A stretch of DNA of 42,245 nt from Streptomyces griseorubiginosus (GCF_017614965.1 NZ_WVUG01000041.1:1-42245), one strand, 5' to 3'; numbered from the stretch's first letter, positions 1 through 8,589 are shown. The notes: generated by a model not told the origin, from the sequence alone. Made by a program: numbers and translations.

Positions 1-405
1 GCCGCAGGGCCCGGTGCTGCCGGAGCCGCAGGGCCCGGTGCACCCGGAGCCACAGGGCCAGGCGGGCCTATGCGGCGCAGGGTTGAGCCGGGAGGCGCGG
101 GGCCGCGTGGCCGGGAGCCGCAGGGCCCGGTGCTGCCGGAGCCGCAGGGCCCGGTGCACCCGGAGCCACAGGGCCAGGCGGGCCTATGCGGCGCAGGGTT
201 GAGCCGGGAGGCGCGGGGCCGCGTGGCCGGGAGCCGCAGGGCCGGGCGGGCCCGGAGCCGCAGGCCGGGCGGGCCTGTGCGGCGCGGAGGTGAGTCGGGA
301 GGCGCGGGATGAGGTGGCCGGGAGCCGCAGCGCTTGGTGGGCCAGTGCGGCGCGGGGGCCGACGGGGACCGGCGCACGGGTGAACCGGGAGGCGCGGGGA
401 CCGAG
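1..405. repeat. Nested GC-rich tandem repeat, 116-bp period
   Basis: A 116-bp unit begins at 1, again at 117 and again at 233. The first two copies are essentially identical and the third onward is degenerate and shorter. Each unit contains three sub-repeats of about 23-24 bp built on GGAGCCGCAGGGCCCGG, followed by a spacer that includes GTTGAGCCGGGAGGCGCGG. The array continues off the left edge. Because 116 is not a multiple of three, each copy shifts the reading frame, so the Pro/Glu/Gln/Gly-rich translations seen in several frames are unlikely to be a real protein. No role is known to me. Confidence 0.85.
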
Positions 406-635
406 TGGGTCCATGGGGCGCACCGGTGCCCGAGCCCGTTGGACGGACCCGACCGCCATCGGCGCGTAGGCCCGTGGGCCTTCCTCACGGTCCCGGCGCC
501 TCCTCGCCCCGTGCCGTTGCGCGGTGCCGAACGGGGGTGGAAGTCTGGATACCGGCACCGGCTCGGGGAGTGCCCGGGGACCGTGGACGCGTCCCCGGCA
601 CAGCCTGTGCTCCGCGCCCGGTGGCGACACCCGGC
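406..635. other. Gene-free stretch between repeat and DUF5709 gene
   Basis: No convincing gene is seen. Open frames exist on both strands, as expected at this GC content, but none has a ribosome site with coherent protein character. The stretch presumably carries the promoter for the gene starting at 672. Confidence 0.5.
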
Positions 636-666
636 GTGGTGAGGGCCGGTCCCCACCACCTGGAGG
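636..666 (+). promoter_or_regulatory. Hairpin directly upstream of a GGAGG ribosome site
   Basis: GTGGTGAGGG (636-645) can pair with CCCCACCAC (651-659) with one bulged A and a 5-nt loop. The ribosome site GGAGG follows at 662-666, and the GTG start is at 672. The hairpin ends two bases before the ribosome site, so it could affect initiation or mark a transcript 5' end. There is no direct evidence for function. Confidence 0.35.
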
Positions 667-671
667 TACCC

Positions 672-1142
672 GTGAACAGCGCCGACGGATGGGGAGACGA
701 CGTCTACCAGCCCGACGGAGACGACCAGCGCGAGGACACGGGGCTGCTCGACTCCGAGGACACCCTGGAGTACGACGGTGTGGAAGACCCCCTCGACCGC
801 GGCTGGTCCCCTCCGGAGCGGCCCTGGGCCGTGGAGCACCTCGGTGTGACGGCCGCCGAACGCCGGGTCGGGGAGACGCTGGACCAGCGGCTCGCCGAGG
901 AACTGCCCGACCTCACCGACAGCGAGGGCGACGGTCTGGGCGACTGCGACGGCACCGACGGGGAACTCCTGGACAACGAGGTCGGCGCGGTCCGCTCCGG
1001 CCGGCTCGTGGCCCCCGACGAGGGAGCGCACGAGGACGAGGAGAGCGCGCTGGTCGCCACCGACGTGGGCATCGACGGCGCGGCGGCCTCCGCCGAGGAA
1101 GCCGCCATGCACATCGTCGACGAGGACGCGCTGTCCGGCTGA
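672..1142 (+). CDS. DUF5709 family protein
   Basis: A 156-residue, strongly acidic protein with an Asp/Glu-rich N-terminal half (runs such as DDVYQPDGDDQ and LLDSEDTLEYDG) and a conserved-looking middle containing the tryptophan-rich GWSPPERPWAVEHLG. It has no signal peptide or membrane segment. I recognise it as a DUF5709-type actinobacterial protein, a family of unknown function. The GTG at 672 is chosen because GGAGG lies five bases upstream; longer in-frame starts run into non-coding sequence. The gene for L31 follows 32 bp downstream on the same strand, so the two may be cotranscribed. Confidence 0.8.
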   Translation: MNSADGWGDDVYQPDGDDQREDTGLLDSEDTLEYDGVEDPLDRGWSPPERPWAVEHLGVTAAERRVGETLDQRLAEELPDLTDSEGDGLGDCDGTDGELLDNEVGAVRSGRLVAPDEGAHEDEESALVATDVGIDGAAASAEEAAMHIVDEDALSG

Positions 1143-1174
1143 TCCACCTCTACCGCTGACGGCAAGGAGCAGGC

Positions 1175-1435
1175 ATGCAGCAGGACAAGCACCCCGACTA
1201 CCACCCCGTCGTCTTCCGCGACCGCGCCGCCGGCTACGCCTTCCTCACCCGGTCCACCGCGAGCAGCGACCAGACCATCGAGTGGGACGACGGCGAGACC
1301 TACCCGGTGGTGGACGTGGAGATCTCCTCGGAGAGCCACCCCTTCTACACCGGCAAGGCCCGCACCGTGGACTCGGAGGGCCGCATCGCCCAGTTCGAAC
1401 GCCGCTACGGCTCGGGCGCGGGCCAGGGGACCTGA
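1175..1435 (+). CDS. rpmE2: 50S ribosomal protein L31, type B
   Basis: An 86-residue protein with the type-B L31 signature: [11 protein letters not shown] near the N-terminus, FLTRST at about residues 23-28, and a SHPFYTGK segment followed by [11 protein letters not shown]. It contains no cysteine, so it is the zinc-independent (C-minus) paralogue that can replace zinc-binding L31 in the 50S subunit. An AAGGAG ribosome site precedes the ATG. Some C-minus L31 genes are repressed by Zur, but no AT-rich Zur-like palindrome is visible in the 32 bp before this gene. It may instead be read through from the DUF5709 gene. Confidence 0.95.
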   Translation: MQQDKHPDYHPVVFRDRAAGYAFLTRSTASSDQTIEWDDGETYPVVDVEISSESHPFYTGKARTVDSEGRIAQFERRYGSGAGQGT

Positions 1436-1545
1436 GCGGGGGCCGACTGCTGGGGGGACGGCCGGCTGGGCGGAGGACGCCTGGGCGAAGGGCGCCCGGG
1501 AGGAGGGCTTCCTCTGCGTCCCGCTCGCCGGTTTTCGGGGCCCGC

Positions 1546-2340
1546 TCAGATGAAGTTCAGTGCCGCCGCGCAACCCACCCCGCCCAGCAGCATGAACGCC
1601 GGCATCAGCACCTTCAGCTCGACCCAGCTGCCCGCCCGGAACCGCATGACCTTGGGCGGGCCCACGGGGTACCAGCGCTTGCGGCCCACCGGGATCGGCC
1701 ACAGGATCGGGCAGCCCGAGACGGTCAGCGCGTCGCCGATGTCGTGCACTATCGCCCCCAGCACGATCGGCAGCCCCAGCCACAGGTACTGCTGGCCGGG
1801 CTGCGTGAACAGCCAGTCCGAGCCGTTGCCCGGCTTGTCCAGTATCCCGGCGAGGATCCAGGCGCTGGTCCCCGCCAGCAGCCACACCAGGACATCGCTG
1901 CTGGAGCCGCGGGCCGCCCGCCACAGCAGGCCCTCGATGGCCAGCACCATGTGGACGAAGAGGATGGCGAGGACCGCCCAACGGCCACCCGTCACGGCCG
2001 CGGCCGCCGTACCCCCACCGATCAGGACGGCCCACAGCCAGGTGTGGGTGAGCGTGCGGTGGCCGCCGGACCGGCGCGGGTCGCCCTGCTTCCTCGTCGC
2101 CTTGTAGACGGCGTAGGAGAGCTTGTCGACGATCTCGCACAGCCCGCGCGAGAGCGGACCGAACGCCCTGGAGATGGTGGCCGCTTTGTGGTCGAGGTCC
2201 GGGGCGAGGGCCGCTCCGGCGCAGATCAGGGCACCGACCAGGAGGACCGGCCAGGGCATCGGGTGTCCCGCCGCGGCGGCCGCGGCACCGACGCCGAGCC
2301 AGGCCGCGGCCCCCGACAGTGAGTGTGCTGGTCCCATCAT
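1546..2340 (-). CDS. Membrane-bound metal-dependent hydrolase (YdjM/DUF457-like)
   Basis: A 264-residue protein beginning MMGPAHSLSGAA, with several hydrophobic segments (roughly residues 8-45, 95-125, 140-165, 185-205 and 240-262). Polar motifs typical of the YdjM/DUF457 family are present: the early His in GPAHS, APDLDH at about 45-50, GGHRTLTHT at about 92-100, and VHDIGDALT near residue 200. These His/Asp residues probably bind the metal at the membrane face; the substrate is unknown. The start at 2340 is chosen because the protein then begins with the expected family N-terminus; an upstream in-frame ATG (2358) has its GAGGA too close. It is convergent with rpmE2 and divergent from the helicase gene. 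Confidence 0.85.
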   Translation of the reverse strand: MMGPAHSLSGAAAWLGVGAAAAAAGHPMPWPVLLVGALICAGAALAPDLDHKAATISRAFGPLSRGLCEIVDKLSYAVYKATRKQGDPRRSGGHRTLTHTWLWAVLIGGGTAAAAVTGGRWAVLAILFVHMVLAIEGLLWRAARGSSSDVLVWLLAGTSAWILAGILDKPGNGSDWLFTQPGQQYLWLGLPIVLGAIVHDIGDALTVSGCPILWPIPVGRKRWYPVGPPKVMRFRAGSWVELKVLMPAFMLLGGVGCAAALNFI

Positions 2341-2485
2341 GGCCGTTCCCCGCCCCATTCCTCGTGTGCCGCTGTCCAGTTGACCGGGTGCGCTGACGCT
2401 CCGTCGGCGACACAGCGTACTGGTCGTGATCTTCGACCTCGCATCCGATTCCCCTATGGAGGAGGACGCCAGGCAAGATGGGTCC

Positions 2486-4999
2486 GTGACACTCATCGAT
2501 CAGCTTCCTTCGACCGCCGACCCCGACGCCCTCTACGAAGCCTTCGACTCGTGGGCCCAGGAGCGCGGTCTGACGCTCTACCCCCACCAGGAGGAGGCGC
2601 TGATCGAGGTGGTCTCCGGCGCGAACGTGATCGTGTCGACACCCACCGGCTCCGGCAAGAGCATGATCGCCGCGGGTGCCCACTTCGCCGCGCTGGCCCG
2701 CGACGAGGTCACCTTCTACACGGCGCCGATCAAGGCGCTGGTCTCGGAGAAGTTCTTCGAGCTGTGCAAGATGTTCGGCACCGGGAACGTGGGCATGCTG
2801 ACCGGCGACGCGTCGGTCAACGCCGACGCTCCCGTCATCTGCTGCACCGCCGAGGTGCTGGCGTCGATCGCGCTGCGCGACGGCAAGGACGCGGATGTCG
2901 GCCAGGTGGTCATGGACGAGTTCCACTTCTACGCGGAGGGCGACCGCGGCTGGGCCTGGCAGATCCCGATCCTGGAACTCCCCCAGGCGCAGTTCATCCT
3001 GATGTCGGCGACACTCGGCGACGTGTCCTTCTTCGAGAAGGACCTCACGCGCCGCACCGGCCGCCCCACGTCGGTGGTCCGCTCGGCCACCCGCCCAGTG
3101 CCCCTCTCCTACGAGTACCGGCTCACCCCGCTCACCGAGACCCTCACCGACCTGCTGGAGACCAGGCAGGCGCCGGTCTACATCGTGCACTTCACGCAGG
3201 CCCAGGCCGTGGAGCGGGCGCAGGCGCTGATGAGCATCAACATGTGCTCCAAGGAGGAAAAGGAGCAGATCGCCGAGCTGATCGGCAACTTCCGCTTCAC
3301 CACCAAGTTCGGCCGCAACCTCTCCCGCTACGTCCGGCACGGCATCGGCGTCCACCACGCCGGCATGCTGCCCAAGTACCGGCGACTGGTGGAGAAGCTC
3401 GCCCAGGCCGGCCTGCTGAAGGTCATCTGCGGTACCGACACCCTCGGCGTGGGCGTCAACGTCCCCATCCGCACGGTGCTGTTCACGGCGCTGACCAAGT
3501 ACGACGGCAGCCGGGTGCGCACGCTGCGGGCACGTGAGTTCCACCAGATCGCGGGCCGGGCCGGACGGGCGGGCTTCGACACGGCGGGCTTCGTCGTCGC
3601 GCAGGCGCCCGAGCACGTCATCGAGAACGAGAAGGCCCTCGCGAAGGCGGGCGACGACCCGAAGAAGCGTCGCAAGGTCGTGCGCAAGAAGGCGCCGGAG
3701 GGCTTCGTCGGGTGGACGGAGAACACCTTCGAGAAGCTCATCGCCTCCGAGCCGGAGCCGCTGACCTCGCGGTTCCGGGTGACGCACACGATGCTGCTGT
3801 CGGTGATCGCCCGCCCGGGCAACGCCTTCGAGGCGATGCGGCATCTGCTGGAGGACAACCACGAGCCGCGCAAGCAGCAGCTGCGGCACATCCGCCGGGC
3901 CATCGCGATCTACCGTTCGCTGCTGGACGGCGGCATCGTCGAAAAGCTCGACACGCCGGACGCCAGTGGCCGCATCGTCCGTCTCACGGTGGACCTTCAG
4001 CAGGACTTCGCGCTCAACCAGCCGCTGTCCACCTTCGCGCTCGCCGCGTTCGAACTCCTCGACCCCGAGTCGCCGTCCTACGCCCTGGACATGGTCTCCG
4101 TCGTCGAGTCGACGCTGGACGACCCCCGGCAGATCCTCGTCGCCCAGCTGAACAAGGCGAAGGGCGAGGCGGTGGCCGCGATGAAGGCGGACGGCGTCGA
4201 GTACGAGGAGCGCATGGAGCGTCTCCAGGACATCAGCTACCCCAAGCCCCTGGAGGAACTGCTCTTCCACGCGTACAACACGTACCGCAAGAGCCATCCG
4301 TGGGTCGGCGACCATCCGCTGTCGCCGAAGTCCGTCATCCGCGACATGTACGAACGGGCGTTGTCCTTCACGGAGTTGGTGTCCTTCTACGAACTGGCCC
4401 GCACCGAGGGCATCGTGCTGCGCTACCTCGCCAGCGCCTACAAGGCCCTCGACCACAACATCCCCGACGACCTGAAGTCCGAGGACCTGCAGGACCTCAT
4501 CGAGTGGCTCGGCGAGATGGTCCGCCAGGTCGACTCCAGCCTGCTGGACGAATGGGAGCAGCTGGCGAACCCGGAGGAGATGACCGCCGAGGAGGCCCAG
4601 GAGAAGGCGGACGAGGTCAAGCCCGTCACCGCCAACGCGCGTGCCTTCCGCGTCCTGGTCCGCAACGCCCTGTTCCGCCGCGTCGAGCTCGCCGCCCTGG
4701 ACCAGGTGGAGGAGCTGGGCGAGATGGACGCCGACTCCGGCTGGGACGCGGAGGCGTGGGGCGAGGCGATGGACAAGTACTGGGACGAGTACGACGACCT
4801 CGGCACCGGCCCCGACGCCCGCGGCCCCAAGCTGCTGGTGATCCAGGAGGAACCGCAGAACGGTCTGTGGCGGGTCCGGCAGATCTTCGACGACCCGAAC
4901 GACGACCACGACTGGGGCATCAGCGCGGAGATCGACCTCGCGGCCTCCGACGCGGAGGGCCGTGCGATCGTCCGTGTCACCGACGTCGGACAGCTGTGA
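2486..4999 (+). CDS. Ski2-like DEAD/DEAH-box helicase with DUF3516-type C-terminus
   Basis: An 837-residue superfamily 2 helicase. Motif I is TPTGSGKS (about residues 52-59), motif II DEFH (144-147) and motif III SATL (174-177). Motifs IV-VI lie around HHAGMLPKYR, CGTDTLGVGVN and HQIAGRAGRAG, the last being typical of Ski2-like enzymes. The roughly 400-residue remainder matches what I know as DUF3516, found on actinobacterial helicases of this kind, which are presumed to act on RNA or on stalled replication structures. GTG 2486 fits the family N-terminus (VTLIDQLP); GTG 2426 and ATG 2456 are in-frame alternatives with no better ribosome site. tesB follows 19 bp downstream, so cotranscription is likely. 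Confidence 0.92.
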   Translation: MTLIDQLPSTADPDALYEAFDSWAQERGLTLYPHQEEALIEVVSGANVIVSTPTGSGKSMIAAGAHFAALARDEVTFYTAPIKALVSEKFFELCKMFGTGNVGMLTGDASVNADAPVICCTAEVLASIALRDGKDADVGQVVMDEFHFYAEGDRGWAWQIPILELPQAQFILMSATLGDVSFFEKDLTRRTGRPTSVVRSATRPVPLSYEYRLTPLTETLTDLLETRQAPVYIVHFTQAQAVERAQALMSINMCSKEEKEQIAELIGNFRFTTKFGRNLSRYVRHGIGVHHAGMLPKYRRLVEKLAQAGLLKVICGTDTLGVGVNVPIRTVLFTALTKYDGSRVRTLRAREFHQIAGRAGRAGFDTAGFVVAQAPEHVIENEKALAKAGDDPKKRRKVVRKKAPEGFVGWTENTFEKLIASEPEPLTSRFRVTHTMLLSVIARPGNAFEAMRHLLEDNHEPRKQQLRHIRRAIAIYRSLLDGGIVEKLDTPDASGRIVRLTVDLQQDFALNQPLSTFALAAFELLDPESPSYALDMVSVVESTLDDPRQILVAQLNKAKGEAVAAMKADGVEYEERMERLQDISYPKPLEELLFHAYNTYRKSHPWVGDHPLSPKSVIRDMYERALSFTELVSFYELARTEGIVLRYLASAYKALDHNIPDDLKSEDLQDLIEWLGEMVRQVDSSLLDEWEQLANPEEMTAEEAQEKADEVKPVTANARAFRVLVRNALFRRVELAALDQVEELGEMDADSGWDAEAWGEAMDKYWDEYDDLGTGPDARGPKLLVIQEEPQNGLWRVRQIFDDPNDDHDWGISAEIDLAASDAEGRAIVRVTDVGQL

Positions 5000-5018
5000 G
5001 CCAAGGAGCGACCCACCC

Positions 5019-5885
5019 ATGACGAACCCGGCCGAGAGACTGGTCGACCTGCTCGACCTGGAGCAGATCGAGGTCAACATCTTCCGTGGCCTGAGCCCCC
5101 ACGAGTCCCTGCAACGGGTCTTCGGCGGCCAGGTGGCGGGCCAGGCGCTGGTCGCCGCCGCCCGCACCACGGACGGCGACCGCCCCGTGCACTCGCTGCA
5201 CGCGTACTTCCTGCGCCCGGGCCGGCCGGGCGTGCCGATCGTGTACCAGGTCGAGCGGGTCCGGGACGGCAGGTCGTTCACCACACGCCGGGTCACCGCC
5301 GTGCAGCAGGGCCGCACGATCTTCAATCTCACCGCCTCCTTTCACAAGCCTGAGGAAGGTCCCTTCGAGCACCAGCTGCCGCCGGCCCGCAAGGTCCCGG
5401 ACCCGGAGTCCCTGCCGACGGTCGTGCAGGAGATCCAGGAGCATCACGGTGCGCTGCCGGAGCAGTTGGAGCGCATGGCGCGCCGTCAGCCCTTCGACAT
5501 CCGCTATGTGGACCGTCTGCGCTGGACCCCGGAGGAGATCAAGGACGCCGAGCCGCGCAGTGCCGTGTGGATGCGCGCGGTCGGACCCCTGGGCGACGAT
5601 CCGGTGGTGCACACCTGCGCGCTGACCTACGCCAGCGACATGACCCTGCTGGACGCCGTGCGCATCCCGGTCCAGCCCCTGTGGGGTCCGCGGAGCTTCG
5701 ACATCGCGTCGCTGGACCACGCCATGTGGTTCCACCGGCCGTTCCGCGCGGACGAGTGGTTCCTGTACGACCAGGAGTCGCCGATCATGACGGGCGGCCG
5801 GGGCCTGGCCCGTGGGCGGATCTACGACGTGGAGGGACGCCTGCTGGTGTCCGTGGTCCAGGAGGGCCTGTTCCGGCCGCTGTAG
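5019..5885 (+). CDS. tesB: Acyl-CoA thioesterase II
   Basis: A 288-residue double-hotdog thioesterase that hydrolyses acyl-CoA to free fatty acid and CoA. Family landmarks are FGGQVAGQAL at about residues 31-40, HSLHAYFLRPG near 62-72, and in the second hotdog SLDHAMWFHR, whose Asp is the expected catalytic residue, followed by GGRGLARGRIYD. Length is close to E. coli TesB (286 residues). ATG 5019 is preceded by AAGGAG at 5003-5008. It lies 19 bp behind the helicase gene and ends one base before the converging DUF6397-like gene. Confidence 0.95.
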   Translation: MTNPAERLVDLLDLEQIEVNIFRGLSPHESLQRVFGGQVAGQALVAAARTTDGDRPVHSLHAYFLRPGRPGVPIVYQVERVRDGRSFTTRRVTAVQQGRTIFNLTASFHKPEEGPFEHQLPPARKVPDPESLPTVVQEIQEHHGALPEQLERMARRQPFDIRYVDRLRWTPEEIKDAEPRSAVWMRAVGPLGDDPVVHTCALTYASDMTLLDAVRIPVQPLWGPRSFDIASLDHAMWFHRPFRADEWFLYDQESPIMTGGRGLARGRIYDVEGRLLVSVVQEGLFRPL

Positions 5886-5886
5886 G

Positions 5887-6858
5887 TCAGGAGTTTCTGC
5901 GGCGCAGCCAGCCGAGCAGCCCCCGGGAGCGGTCGCCGGCGTCGACGGCGGGCGGAACCGGCTCCGCCACCGCTGGTACCGGGTGCATCCGTTCCTCCCG
6001 CGTCCGGGGATCCGCCCGCGTCGGTTGCTCCGCGGCTGCGGGCGCCGGCCTCGGCTCCTCCGCAGCCGTCTGCCGCGGCCGGGGGGCCGGATGCTGTGTG
6101 CGGGCGATGTCCAGTGCGTGCGCGAGGTCGGCTCGGAACCAGCCGATCTCGTCCGGTTCGTCGGCCTTCAGGATCCGCTCGGCGAGCTCCGCGCTGGGTG
6201 AGCCGGGGGTCCCGTAGGACACGGGCTTGGGCAGGAACCGGCTCAAGTGGGCGTGCTCGTACGGGTCCTTGACGATGTCCGCGACCTGGACGGGGTCGAG
6301 CATCGAGGCCACGGCCGCCGCCCTGGCCCAGGGGTGGCCCCCGGCCTGCCGGGTCAGGAAGCCGAGCCGACGACCGCGCCAGTTGCGCCGCCGCGCGTCG
6401 ATGCCCTCCTCCAGCTTCTGCCGCAGATCGGCCGGCGTTCGGCCGCTCAGGAGCGGTGCGTTGTCCTCGTCGGCCGCGAACTGGCGTAGTTCGTCGGCAA
6501 GATAGAGCCAGACCACGGCCCGATAGCGGTTGAGGTAAAAGCGCACCGGCACGATCATGCCCAGCCGGGCGAGCCGGGTGAACCTGCCGGTGGAGACCTC
6601 CAGCAGAGCCGCGCCCGCCGTGGTGCCGACGACCTCGACGCGTTTCAGCAGTGTCTCGGGAAAACCGTCCAGGGCACGCAGCCGGTCGATCTCGGCGCGG
6701 GTGACGCGCCGTCCGCCCCCGCCCTCGTCGGGGACGGTACGGACGAGTCCGAGATCGGCCGCGAGGTCGAACTCGCCTCGTTTCAGCCCCAGTTCCCGCG
6801 CGGCGCGGCTGGGCGTGTACGCCTGGGCGGTCGATGGTGCGACGATGTTGCCCGACAT
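5887..6858 (-). CDS. DUF6397-like protein with N-terminal HTH-like region
   Basis: A 323-residue cytoplasmic protein. Residues about 14-65 (AYTPSRAARELGLKRGEF, then RRVTRAEIDRLRA) look like a MerR/helix-turn-helix-type DNA-binding segment. The middle (about 75-250) has a conserved look with WLYLADELRQFA and RRRNWRGRRLGFLTRQAGG. The last 80 residues are a low-complexity Pro/Ala/Arg linker ending in a short basic tail, GLLGWLRRRN. I believe this is the Streptomyces DUF6397 family; function is unknown. GGGGGAG lies just upstream of the ATG. The gene stands alone on the minus strand, 124 bp downstream of the free-standing Roadblock gene. Confidence 0.75.
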   Translation of the reverse strand: MSGNIVAPSTAQAYTPSRAARELGLKRGEFDLAADLGLVRTVPDEGGGGRRVTRAEIDRLRALDGFPETLLKRVEVVGTTAGAALLEVSTGRFTRLARLGMIVPVRFYLNRYRAVVWLYLADELRQFAADEDNAPLLSGRTPADLRQKLEEGIDARRRNWRGRRLGFLTRQAGGHPWARAAAVASMLDPVQVADIVKDPYEHAHLSRFLPKPVSYGTPGSPSAELAERILKADEPDEIGWFRADLAHALDIARTQHPAPRPRQTAAEEPRPAPAAAEQPTRADPRTREERMHPVPAVAEPVPPAVDAGDRSRGLLGWLRRRNS

Positions 6859-6982
6859 GATCTCTCCCCCGTGGAGTAGGTGGCCGCCGCCGTTCGTGCG
6901 GCCTCGGAAAAAACCGTAGCCGCTGGGGCGGATCTCGTGGCCGGCCTGTGGATAACTCCACGGGAGAGGGAGAACCTGCAGG

Positions 6983-7396
6983 TCAGGCGTCTGGGAACGG
7001 GGACCGGTCGGGCTGTCGGGCCTCCACGTCGAGGTGTTCGCCGACGCGGTTGACGAGCAGGGTCATCTCGTAGGCGATCTGCCCGATGTCGGCCTCCGCG
7101 GCGCTGAGGACGCACAGACAGCTGCCGGTGCCGGCAGCGGTGACGAACAGCACCGCGTCGTCGAACTCGACCATGGTCTGCCGTACGCTGCCCGCGCCGA
7201 AGTGGCGTCCCGAGCCCTTGGCCAGGCTGTGCAGCCCGGACGAGACGGCGGCGAGATGCTCGGCGTCCTCGCGTCGCAGTCCCGTGCTCGCTCCCGTCAC
7301 CAGCCCGTCGTTGGACAGGACCAGCGCATGCCGCACATGTTCGACGCGCTCGGTCAGGTCGTCCAGCAGCCAGCCAAGTGTCTGGTTCTGCGCCAT
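6983..7396 (-). CDS. Free-standing Roadblock/LC7 domain protein
   Basis: A 137-residue Roadblock/LC7 protein, a close paralogue of the conservon CvnB at 9157-9630. Shared landmarks are LDWLLDDL-like LGWLLDDLTERV at the N-terminus, HALVLSNDGL, LRREDAEHLAAV, RHFGAG.VRQTMVE and a C-terminal ADIGQIAYEM segment. Such proteins dimerise and act as non-enzymatic partners or GAP-like regulators of small GTPases such as CvnD. GGGGAGATCCGGAAC precedes the ATG. It is separated from cvnD by the plus-strand oxidoreductase gene, so it is not in the cvn operon; its 94-bp upstream region is shared with that divergent gene. Confidence 0.9.
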   Translation of the reverse strand: MAQNQTLGWLLDDLTERVEHVRHALVLSNDGLVTGASTGLRREDAEHLAAVSSGLHSLAKGSGRHFGAGSVRQTMVEFDDAVLFVTAAGTGSCLCVLSAAEADIGQIAYEMTLLVNRVGEHLDVEARQPDRSPFPDA

Positions 7397-7490
7397 GTTC
7401 CGGATCTCCCCGTGTGACGACTCCCCCTGGCCGGAGGATCTCCCGTCAGCCTTCCCCACCATCGCGCCCGCGGGCAAGGAGGATAGGGGC

Positions 7491-7919
7491 ATGGCACAGA
7501 AGATGACCGATGAGGAATGGCGGGCGTTCGTCTCGGACGGCACCCGCACCGCGAAACTGTCGACCGTCCGGGCCGACGGGAGTCCGCACGTGACGCCCGT
7601 CTGGTTCGTCCTGGACGGCGACGACCTGGTGTTCAACACCGCCAAGACCAGCGTGAAGGGGCGGAACCTGGCCCGGGACGGACGGGCGGCGCTGTGCGTG
7701 GACGCCGACCGGCCGCCGTACGACTTCGTCGTGCTGCGAGGGCGCGCCCACATCTCGGAGGACCTCGAGGAGGTGCGGTACTGGGCCACCCGCATCGGCG
7801 CGCGGTACATGGGCGAGGACCGGGCCGAGGAGTTCGGGGCGCGCAACGGCGTGCCGGGCGAACTCCTCGTACGCGTCACGATCGACAAGGTCCTGGCCGA
7901 GAAGGCCGTCTCGAGCTGA
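7491..7919 (+). CDS. PPOX-class, probably F420-dependent oxidoreductase
   Basis: A 142-residue single-domain split beta-barrel flavin/F420-binding protein. The order LSTVRADGSPHVTPVWFVLD, then FNTAKTSVKGRNLARDGR, then ALCVDADRPPYDFV, and a C-terminal YMGEDRAEEFG helix, is typical of the PPOX-class putative F420 enzymes of actinobacteria (Rv1155-like). The reaction is not predictable from sequence; family members reduce biliverdin or nitroaromatics, for example. AAGGAGG at 7476-7482 sits eight bases before ATG 7491. It lies head-to-head with the free-standing Roadblock gene and converges with cvnD, breaking the run of minus-strand signalling genes. Confidence 0.88.
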   Translation: MAQKMTDEEWRAFVSDGTRTAKLSTVRADGSPHVTPVWFVLDGDDLVFNTAKTSVKGRNLARDGRAALCVDADRPPYDFVVLRGRAHISEDLEEVRYWATRIGARYMGEDRAEEFGARNGVPGELLVRVTIDKVLAEKAVSS

Positions 7920-7926
7920 CGTCCGG

Positions 7927-8532
7927 TCAGCCGACCGAGTCCAGCAGCCGGGCGGTGTGCATCCGCCCGGCGTACTCGACGAGCCGGATCAGCACCTCCT
8001 TGCCGGAGTCGCGGTCCCGGGCGTCGCAGAGCACCACCGGCGTCCCCTGGTCGAGGTCGAGGGCGCGTGAGACGTCCTGTGCGTTGTAACGGCGGGCGCC
8101 GGAGAAGCAGTTGACGGCCACCACGAACGGGATGTGCCGGTGCTCGAAGTAGTCCACGGCGGGGAAGCAGTCCTCGAGGCGCCGGGTGTCGGCGAGGACC
8201 ACGGCACCGAGGGCACCCTGTGACAGCTCGTCCCACAGGAACCAGAAGCGGTCCTGGCCCGGGGTGCCGAAGAGATAGAGCGACAGGCCGGAACGGATGG
8301 TGATGCGGCCGAAGTCCATGGCGACGGTGGTCGTGACCTTCTGGTCCACGCCGTCGGTGTCGTCCACCCACTGCCCGGCCTCGCTGAGCAGTTCCTCCGT
8401 GCGCAGCGGCCGGATCTCGCTGACCGCGCCCACCAGGGTGGTCTTGCCCACGCCGAATCCGCCGGCGACCAGTATCTTCAGCGCCAGCGCGGTCGTCTCG
8501 CCGCCGTCGGCGTCGGAGTGCTCGGAGACCAT
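7927..8532 (-). CDS. cvnD: Conservon small GTP-binding protein CvnD
   Basis: A 201-residue conservon GTPase. The P-loop GGFGVGKTT lies at about residues 24-32, the switch-II equivalent is FGTPGQ instead of the usual DTAGQ, and VAVNCF stands where NKxD normally is. These deviations are typical of the CvnD family. It is expected to bind and hydrolyse GTP at the membrane in a complex with CvnA, CvnB and CvnC. GAGAGAAG precedes the start. A 185-bp gap separates it from cvnC, unusually large for a conservon, and holds a possible 17-codon leader ORF ending just before the cvnD start. Confidence 0.93.
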   Translation of the reverse strand: MVSEHSDADGGETTALALKILVAGGFGVGKTTLVGAVSEIRPLRTEELLSEAGQWVDDTDGVDQKVTTTVAMDFGRITIRSGLSLYLFGTPGQDRFWFLWDELSQGALGAVVLADTRRLEDCFPAVDYFEHRHIPFVVAVNCFSGARRYNAQDVSRALDLDQGTPVVLCDARDRDSGKEVLIRLVEYAGRMHTARLLDSVG

Positions 8533-8535
8533 GGA

Positions 8536-8589
8536 TCACTTCTCTCGGGAGTGCCGGCAACGGTCGGCATCGGTCGAAATCAGCATCAT
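8536..8589 (-). CDS. Possible 17-codon leader ORF before cvnD
   Basis: Reading on the minus strand, ATGATG at 8589 opens a 17-codon frame (MMLISTDADRCRHSREK) that stops at 8536, three bases before the cvnD ATG. GGAGAAGGGA lies about ten bases upstream of the ATG, better than many ribosome sites here. The stop and cvnD start are close enough for translational coupling. Short open frames arise easily by chance in GC-rich DNA, so this is tentative. Confidence 0.25.
   Translation of the reverse strand: MMLISTDADRCRHSREK

Noticed and set aside
1..405. CRISPR array or collagen-like repeat protein
   Set aside because: There are no constant repeats separated by unique spacers, and the 116-bp period shifts frame at each copy, so no single repeat protein results.
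1143..1174. Zur operator before the C-minus L31 gene
   Set aside because: The 32-bp gap is GC-rich with no AT-rich palindrome of the Zur type.
704..5332. An open frame of about 1540 codons on the minus strand
   Set aside because: It runs antisense to rpmE2, the helicase and tesB, is rich in Arg/Val/Asp/His repeats typical of antisense GC-rich frames, and matches no family apart from a segment overlapping the real membrane hydrolase.
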